From assembly GCA_964622315.1 (NCBI GenBank), contig CAZUOY010000002.1, forward strand, positions 1-64,000: DNA of 64,000 bases, read 5' to 3'. Below the pieces are notes generated by a model, which did not search any database, was not told where the DNA came from, and was given only the letters and a program-made list of their open reading frames with translations. Each line of letters opens with the position of its first letter. The stretch's first letter is position 1. Of the stretch, positions 59,165 to 64,000 are shown one piece after another. The position numbers were made by a program, and so were the translations under genes. This DNA is from JAYFNU01 sp964622315 (GTDB lineage: Bacteria > Bacillota > Clostridia > Oscillospirales > Ruminococcaceae).

Positions 59165-60953
59165 ATTCTTTTACTCTTTTAAATGCGTGTCGCCAGGGAG
59201 CCACCGTGAAGCTCTCGCCGCCTCCGCAGCTGACGGTGATTTCGGTGTCACTCCTGTTGAGCGCAAAAATTACCGTTTCCGCCTTGCTTCTTCTTATGAA
59301 CGCCACCGCGCCGCCGCTTGCACGAAGGAAAACCATCTCGCCGTCGGCAAGCGCGCGCGAATATTCCTGCCTTTGCTTTCCAAGCTCCTTGATAAAATCG
59401 CGAAGTCCGCTGTTCTCCGTGTGCCACTTCATAAATCTGCGGTTAAACGGGTCTTTGAAGCCCGTCATTCCCACCTCGTCACCATAGTATATACTGGGTA
59501 TTCCGGGTAACGCATACAAAAGTGCATAGGCAAGCTTCAGCATCTCCACGCCGCGCAGATATTCGTCCTTCTGCATTTTAATCTCGTTTAGCGTCTGTTT
59601 GTCCAGATGCTCAAGCTTACCGAATACAAGGCGGTTTATCGCCCGCTCTATGTCGTGGGTGGAAAGCAGATTCATCATATTATCCAGCATCGCCTTGGGA
59701 TAATTCTCGCAGATATTCATTACCTTTTCAGCAAAGCTCTCCGCGTCGGCGGTGCGGATAAACTCAAGCACCGCGTTGCAGAAGGGATAGTTCATTACCG
59801 AATCAAGCTCGTCGCCGTAAAGAAAGCCGCGCTGTTCGCCATAGCTGTACTTTTTGCTCGCGTCCTCCCATACCTCTCCGAGAAGCATTAAATCACGCCC
59901 ATTACGCTTCACAGCCTTGCGAAGCTGCCTGATAAACTCGTCGGGCAGCTCGTCCGCCACGTCCAGCCGCACGCCCGAAACGCCGAGCGAAAACCAAAGG
60001 TCAAGCACACCGCCCTTGCCGCAGATAAACTCTACATACGAGGGGGTAAGCTCGTTTACCTCAGGCAGGGTGGAAAAGCCCCACCAATAGACGTAGTCTT
60101 CTCGCGCCTCATCATACTTATACCATTCTGCATAACGGCTTTCGCGCCCGCTCGCGGCGCCCACACTGTCGTAACGTCCATAGCGGTTAAAGTAAACGCT
60201 GTCGTCGCCGGTATGACTGAAAACGCCGTCAAGTATTATTTTTATATTCGTTTCCTTCGCCGCCCTGCAAAGCCGCTTTAAATCCTCGTTTGTACCGAGT
60301 AAAGGGTCAACCTTTCGGTAGTCCGCCGTGTTGTAGCGGTGGTTAGAGTGCGCCTCGCAGACCGGGTTCAAATATATTATCGTTACGCCCAGCTTCTTCA
60401 AATAGCCAAGCTTTTCCTCTATTCCCAAAAGGTTTCCGCCGAAATAATCGTTGTTTTTGACCACGCCGTTTTCGTCCGGCAGAAAATCCGGTGTTTCGCT
60501 CAGACGTCGGTGAATCCGCCTGTCGGAAAAGGGCGTGGAGAGAACGCCGCAGGAGCCGATATTAAAGCGGTCAGGAAAGATTTGATACATAATTCCGCCG
60601 CTGAATCCCTTTGGCGCCCTATAATCCTTTGCATAAACCGTCTGCTGAAACCACGCGCCCGCGGGCGCTTCAAAGCCGTTAGCCGAGCCGCCGTTATATA
60701 TGCTCTGCCCGTTCGGAAGACGGAAGCAGTAGAAAAAGAGCCCCCGCGCGGGAAAGGAACGGGTAAGCCTGAAGCCGTCCGCTATTCTCTGCATGGGGTA
60801 CTCCGTCACAGCGTTATGAAGCACGTCGCTGACTGCGAGCGACATGCTTTCTATATCCTGCGACGCCCTTACGAAGTAGACGACCTTCTCGTCTTCCGCA
60901 ACCGCGCCGAAGGGGGACTTGAAAAAGGGGTTTCTGCTGTTGAACTCAGTCAT
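59163..60953 (-). CDS. GH13 alpha-amylase/neopullulanase-type glycoside hydrolase
   Basis: Cytoplasmic (no signal peptide) maltodextrin or glycogen-degrading enzyme. The 596 residues have an N-terminal beta-rich domain of about 100, as in neopullulanases and cyclomaltodextrinases, then the (beta/alpha)8 barrel: YQIFPDRFN, DGVFSHTG (region I), GVRLDVADE with the nucleophile Asp (region II), LLGEVWE with the acid Glu (III) and LSTHDIER with the third Asp (IV). I chose ATG 60953 with GAGG upstream, 16 bp after glgP; a longer start overlaps glgP by 71 bp. Confidence 0.93.
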   Translation of the reverse strand: MTEFNSRNPFFKSPFGAVAEDEKVVYFVRASQDIESMSLAVSDVLHNAVTEYPMQRIADGFRLTRSFPARGLFFYCFRLPNGQSIYNGGSANGFEAPAGAWFQQTVYAKDYRAPKGFSGGIMYQIFPDRFNIGSCGVLSTPFSDRRIHRRLSETPDFLPDENGVVKNNDYFGGNLLGIEEKLGYLKKLGVTIIYLNPVCEAHSNHRYNTADYRKVDPLLGTNEDLKRLCRAAKETNIKIILDGVFSHTGDDSVYFNRYGRYDSVGAASGRESRYAEWYKYDEAREDYVYWWGFSTLPEVNELTPSYVEFICGKGGVLDLWFSLGVSGVRLDVADELPDEFIRQLRKAVKRNGRDLMLLGEVWEDASKKYSYGEQRGFLYGDELDSVMNYPFCNAVLEFIRTADAESFAEKVMNICENYPKAMLDNMMNLLSTHDIERAINRLVFGKLEHLDKQTLNEIKMQKDEYLRGVEMLKLAYALLYALPGIPSIYYGDEVGMTGFKDPFNRRFMKWHTENSGLRDFIKELGKQRQEYSRALADGEMVFLRASGGAVAFIRRSKAETVIFALNRSDTEITVSCGGGESFTVAPWRHAFKRVKE

Positions 60954-60969
60954 AAAGCCTCGAAGAAAC

Positions 60970-63360
60970 TTAGTAAATCGGCTTGGCTTTCCAGATGTTA
61001 TCGGCGTACTCGCGAACCGCGCGGTCAGCGGAGAAAACACCCGCGCCCGCTATGTTCATAGCCGACATTCTGTTCCATTCAGCCGTATTCTTATAGGTCT
61101 CGCTTATTTTATTCTGAATGTTTATATAGCTCTCATAATCGGCGAGCACAAGATAGGGGTCTTGATAAAGCAGGTTGTTCGCAAGGTCTGTGTAACCGAA
61201 ACGCGCAATTGCGTCAAGAATACGTTTAAGCTCAGGGCTTCTTTTCCAAATTAGGTCTGGTCGGTAGCCGCCCTTTTTAGCGATTACCTCCTCTTTAGTA
61301 AGCCCAAACAGGAAGAAATTATCCTCTCCCGCTGATTTGCGAATTTCAATATTTGCGCCGTCAAGGGTGCCAACCGTGAGCGCGCCGCTCAGCATAAGCT
61401 TCATATTTCCCGTACCGCTCGCCTCTGTGCCCGCAAGCGAAATCTGCTCAGACACCTCAGAGGCAGGCATAAGGATTTCCGACAGGGTGACGCGGTAGTC
61501 CTCAAGATAAACGACGCGCAGCTTATCGCGCACAGCCTCGTCCTTTTCAAGCACCGAGGAAAGCCCGCAGATAAGCCGTATCATCTGCTTCGCCATATAG
61601 TATCCCGGCGCCGCCTTCGCACCGAAAATATAGGTTCTCGGCACAAATTCAGCGTTCGGATTATCCTTAAGATACAAATACTGCTGAATTATGTTTATAG
61701 CGTTTAGGTGCTGACGCTTATATTCGTGCATACGCTTAGCCTGAACGTCAAAAATAGACTCCGGCACTATCTTCACGCCGGTTTCGTTCTTAACATATTC
61801 CGCAAGCCTCTTTTTGTTTTCAAGCTTTATCTCGGCAAGCTTCTTTTGAACGTCCTTCTTAGCGGCGTATTTTTTAAAGCTTTCAAGCTCCGAGGCGTCC
61901 GTTTTAAAGCCCTCGCCTATAGTGTCGGATAAAAGCGCCGTAAGACTCGGGTTGCTTTGCAGCAGCCAGCGACGATAGGCTATTCCGTTAGTGACATTTT
62001 TGAACTTTTCAGGCTTAAAGAGGAAGTAGTCGTGGAAAACCTCCTCTTTTATTATGTCGCTGTGAAGTGCCGAAACTCCGTTGACGCTGCTCGAAATATA
62101 GACGCAGATGTTCGCCATACGAACATAGCCCTCTCGAATAAGGCTCATATAGGAAATCTTTCCGTAATCGCCCGGGAAAACCTCCTCAAGCTCTTTCACA
62201 AGGGTATTGTTTAGCTCGCAGATTATCTGATATATACGCGGAAGCACCGAGCGGAACATATCGACATTCCATGACTCAAGCGCCTCACTTAACACCGTGT
62301 GGTTTGTGTAGGAAAAAGTGCGCTTTGCTATGTCCACCGCCTTATCCCAATCGTAGCCGCACTCATCGAGAAGAATCCTTATTAGCTCGGGAATGGCAAG
62401 GGTCGGGTGGGTATCGTTCAGCTGAATAGCAACCTTGTCTGGCAGACTGTCCATGCTACCGTACTGAGCGAGGTGACTTTGCACAATATCGTTGACCGCC
62501 GCGCAGCACATAAAATACTGCTGGCGAAGTCGAAGTATCTTTCCCTCGGTATGGTTGTCGTTAGGGTAAAGCACCTTGCTTATAAGCTCAGCCGTGCTGT
62601 TGGTGCGAAGCGCCGCGGTGTAGTCGCCGCGGTTGAAGCTGTCCATATCAATGCCGGGAGCGAGCGACTTGAACAAACGAAGCTTGCTGACCGATTCGGT
62701 GTTGTAACCCGAAATATACATATCGTATGGCACTGCAAGCACGTTGTTTGAATTGATATGCTCCACATGGTGATAGCTGTTATACCAACTCTCTTTTATC
62801 TCGCCGTCAAACCTGACGGTAACCGCCTCGTCTCGCTTCTCCTCAAGCCAAATCCTGCCGCCGGGCAGCCAGTTGTCAGCGAGCTCCTGCTGCCAACCGT
62901 CAATAATTTTCTGCTTAAATATTCCGTATTCGTAAAGTATTGAGTAGCCTGTGCCCGCGTAGCCGCAGGTGGCAAGTCCGTCCATATAGCAAGCGGCGAG
63001 CCGTCCGAGACCGCCGTTGCCAAGACCAGCGTCCGGCTCCTCCTCGTATAGGTCCTCAAGAGTAACGCCGCTGCCCTCAAGAGCTTTTTCCGCGGCTTTT
63101 TCAAGCCCCAAATTGTAAAGGTTGTTTTTCAGCGAGCGCCCGACAAGGAATTCCATTGAAAGGTAGTAAATCTGCTTTGCGCCCTTTCCGAAGGTCCGTG
63201 CCTCGCGGTGGCGGTAGGTCTCGGCGAGCATCTCTCTTAATATCAGCGCAAGTGACTTATATATCTGTTCAGCCGTAGCGTCGCCCACTTCCACCGAGTA
63301 CCTTCTCGAAACGGTGGCGTATAGCTTATTCTTTAGTTCTTCAGCGGTCATTCTATTCAT
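60970..63360 (-). CDS. glgP: Glycogen/maltodextrin phosphorylase
   Basis: Releases glucose 1-phosphate from alpha-1,4-glucans. The 796 residues are of GT35 length. Visible landmarks are the IYYLSMEFLVGRSLKNNLYN segment, GNGGLGRLAACYMDGLAT, GYSILYEYGIFKQ, and the pyridoxal phosphate lysine in EASGTGNMKLML near the C-terminus. It has AAGGG ahead of the ATG. With the GH13 enzyme 16 bp downstream it makes a two-gene glucan-degrading operon. Confidence 0.97.
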   Translation of the reverse strand: MNRMTAEELKNKLYATVSRRYSVEVGDATAEQIYKSLALILREMLAETYRHREARTFGKGAKQIYYLSMEFLVGRSLKNNLYNLGLEKAAEKALEGSGVTLEDLYEEEPDAGLGNGGLGRLAACYMDGLATCGYAGTGYSILYEYGIFKQKIIDGWQQELADNWLPGGRIWLEEKRDEAVTVRFDGEIKESWYNSYHHVEHINSNNVLAVPYDMYISGYNTESVSKLRLFKSLAPGIDMDSFNRGDYTAALRTNSTAELISKVLYPNDNHTEGKILRLRQQYFMCCAAVNDIVQSHLAQYGSMDSLPDKVAIQLNDTHPTLAIPELIRILLDECGYDWDKAVDIAKRTFSYTNHTVLSEALESWNVDMFRSVLPRIYQIICELNNTLVKELEEVFPGDYGKISYMSLIREGYVRMANICVYISSSVNGVSALHSDIIKEEVFHDYFLFKPEKFKNVTNGIAYRRWLLQSNPSLTALLSDTIGEGFKTDASELESFKKYAAKKDVQKKLAEIKLENKKRLAEYVKNETGVKIVPESIFDVQAKRMHEYKRQHLNAINIIQQYLYLKDNPNAEFVPRTYIFGAKAAPGYYMAKQMIRLICGLSSVLEKDEAVRDKLRVVYLEDYRVTLSEILMPASEVSEQISLAGTEASGTGNMKLMLSGALTVGTLDGANIEIRKSAGEDNFFLFGLTKEEVIAKKGGYRPDLIWKRSPELKRILDAIARFGYTDLANNLLYQDPYLVLADYESYINIQNKISETYKNTAEWNRMSAMNIAGAGVFSADRAVREYADNIWKAKPIY

Positions 63361-63404
63361 AAATTATCCCTTAAACAAATTTCGGTATGGTTATATGCTG
63401 TTTC

Positions 63405-63433
63405 ATTATATCAAAACTACTCAATTTGGGCAA
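63405..63433 (-). promoter_or_regulatory. Promoter of glgP-GH13
   Basis: On the minus strand TTGCCC (63428-63433), 17-bp spacer, perfect TATAAT (63405-63410). Confidence 0.7.
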
Positions 63434-63458
63434 TTGTTAAATATTTATTATTTTTTCT

Positions 63459-63487
63459 TTGTCAAACGCAGGTTTTTGTATTATAAT
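63459..63487 (+). promoter_or_regulatory. Promoter of the zapA-like gene
   Basis: TTGTCA (63459-63464), 17-bp spacer, perfect TATAAT (63482-63487), with about 40 bases of leader. Confidence 0.75.
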
Positions 63488-63532
63488 AAAACATATATAT
63501 GGTTTTATCAATTTGACTGCGGGGTTTTTGTT

Positions 63533-64000
63533 ATGAATGACAACAAAATACTTCTTAAAATCGCGGGAATAAGCATTCTCATCTCCACTTCAGAGGACGA
63601 GGAATACGCGCGTGCGCTCGCGGACGACATTGATACCGACGTAAGGGGAATTATTGAAGGAAACCCCAGCGCTTCGGTAACGAATGCTGCGCTGTTGTGC
63701 GCGATTGATTACCTCGATGCCTACAGAAAGGCTAACCGCTCCTCTAACAACCTTCGCAACCAGATTAAAGATTACCTTGCCGACGCGGCGAACGCTAAGC
63801 TTCAGTTCGACGAGGAGCGTAAGAAGACAGCCGACCTCACCGTGGAGATTCAAGCGCTTCGCTCCCACCTTACGAGGATAGCCGCCGAGGGCGACTCCTC
63901 CGGCGCTGTTGACCACTTGAAAGCTGACCTTGCCAAGTGCAACACTGAAATAAACAAACAGAAAAAGCAGATAACCGAGCTTCTTGCGCAGATTTCCACC
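63533..64000 (+). CDS. zapA: ZapA-like cell division protein, truncated by the window edge
   Basis: At least 156 residues, open at the right edge. The first 90 residues fit ZapA, which bundles FtsZ: KILLKIAGISILISTSEDEEYARALADD then LCAIDYLDAYRK. A heptad-rich coiled coil follows and is longer than in E. coli ZapA (109 residues), as in several Clostridia whose proteins carry extended tails. The frame has no stop before the edge. The start ATG 63533 lacks a strong ribosome site, but no other start fits. Confidence 0.8.
   Translation, partial: MNDNKILLKIAGISILISTSEDEEYARALADDIDTDVRGIIEGNPSASVTNAALLCAIDYLDAYRKANRSSNNLRNQIKDYLADAANAKLQFDEERKKTADLTVEIQALRSHLTRIAAEGDSSGAVDHLKADLAKCNTEINKQKKQITELLAQIST

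Noticed and set aside
60339..61061. 240-codon plus-strand open frame antisense to the GH13 gene
   Set aside because: Sense frame has all four GH13 regions; the antisense product is Arg/Val-rich noise.
1..64000. CRISPR arrays, tRNA or rRNA genes and prophage
   Set aside because: No regularly spaced short repeats, no cloverleaf-like sequences with CCA ends, no rRNA-conserved stretches and no phage genes were found in the intergenic parts.

Overview
The window reads as a chromosomal contig from an endospore-forming member of the Firmicutes, most likely a Clostridia-class gut or environmental bacterium of moderate GC. The evidence is spoIIP and spoVAE, an HrcA/CIRCE-controlled hrcA-grpE-dnaK-dnaJ-prmA operon, ABC exporters of the TagGH/Wzm-Wzt type, AsnA, and sigma-A-like promoters with strong AGGAGG-type ribosome sites. 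A run of 22 Ns inside a gene shows that it is a draft, probably metagenomic, assembly. No rRNA, tRNA, CRISPR, insertion sequence or prophage was seen, and no gene-free stretch exceeds about 265 bases.

Layout. 1-15.5 kb is housekeeping: rpe, a two-component system, ychF-mtnN, the heat-shock operon with its CIRCE operator, hemW, and lepA beside a polytopic membrane protein. 15.6-37.5 kb is a surface-glycan island: a leucine-rich-repeat lipoprotein, a TupA-like ATP-grasp protein, an ABC exporter with a Wzt-type tail domain, an SGNH/MBOAT acylation pair, five GT4 glycosyltransferases on the minus strand (three of them tandem paralogs), a UDP-HexNAc dehydrogenase/epimerase pair, a GT-C-like membrane protein, and a plus-strand arm with an acetyltransferase, a DUF2142 protein, GT4, GT2 and DUF2304. 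37.6-40.4 kb holds spoIIP, rpsT, an ArnE/ArnF-like pair and spoVAE. 40.4-47 kb is a second glycan cluster: a second ABC exporter, three GT2 enzymes and an N-acetyl sugar amidotransferase. 47-64 kb is mixed: symporter-sppA-RDD, an ABC transporter, a YhhN protein, a class A PBP, queH-DUF1461-asnA, a GH13 enzyme with glycogen phosphorylase, and the start of a ZapA-like gene.

How it fits together. In Bacillus subtilis the order rpsT-gpr-spoIIP-yqxA-lepA-hemW-hrcA-grpE-dnaK-dnaJ-prmA is contiguous. Here the same block is recognisable but cut open: about 22 kb of glycan genes lie between lepA and spoIIP, gpr and yqxA are not seen, and hemW is inverted. The glycan genes suggest a cell-surface polymer containing N-acetylhexosaminuronic acid, built on a lipid carrier by GT4/GT2 enzymes, O-acylated, perhaps decorated with amino acids by the ATP-grasp enzyme, and exported by ABC transporters.

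The most striking sequence observation is an exact 848-bp direct repeat covering the C-terminal three quarters of the first and third GT4 genes of the tandem array. The ends of the third gene instead resemble the middle gene. This is the mark of recent gene conversion or unequal exchange, or of an assembly fault that should be excluded.
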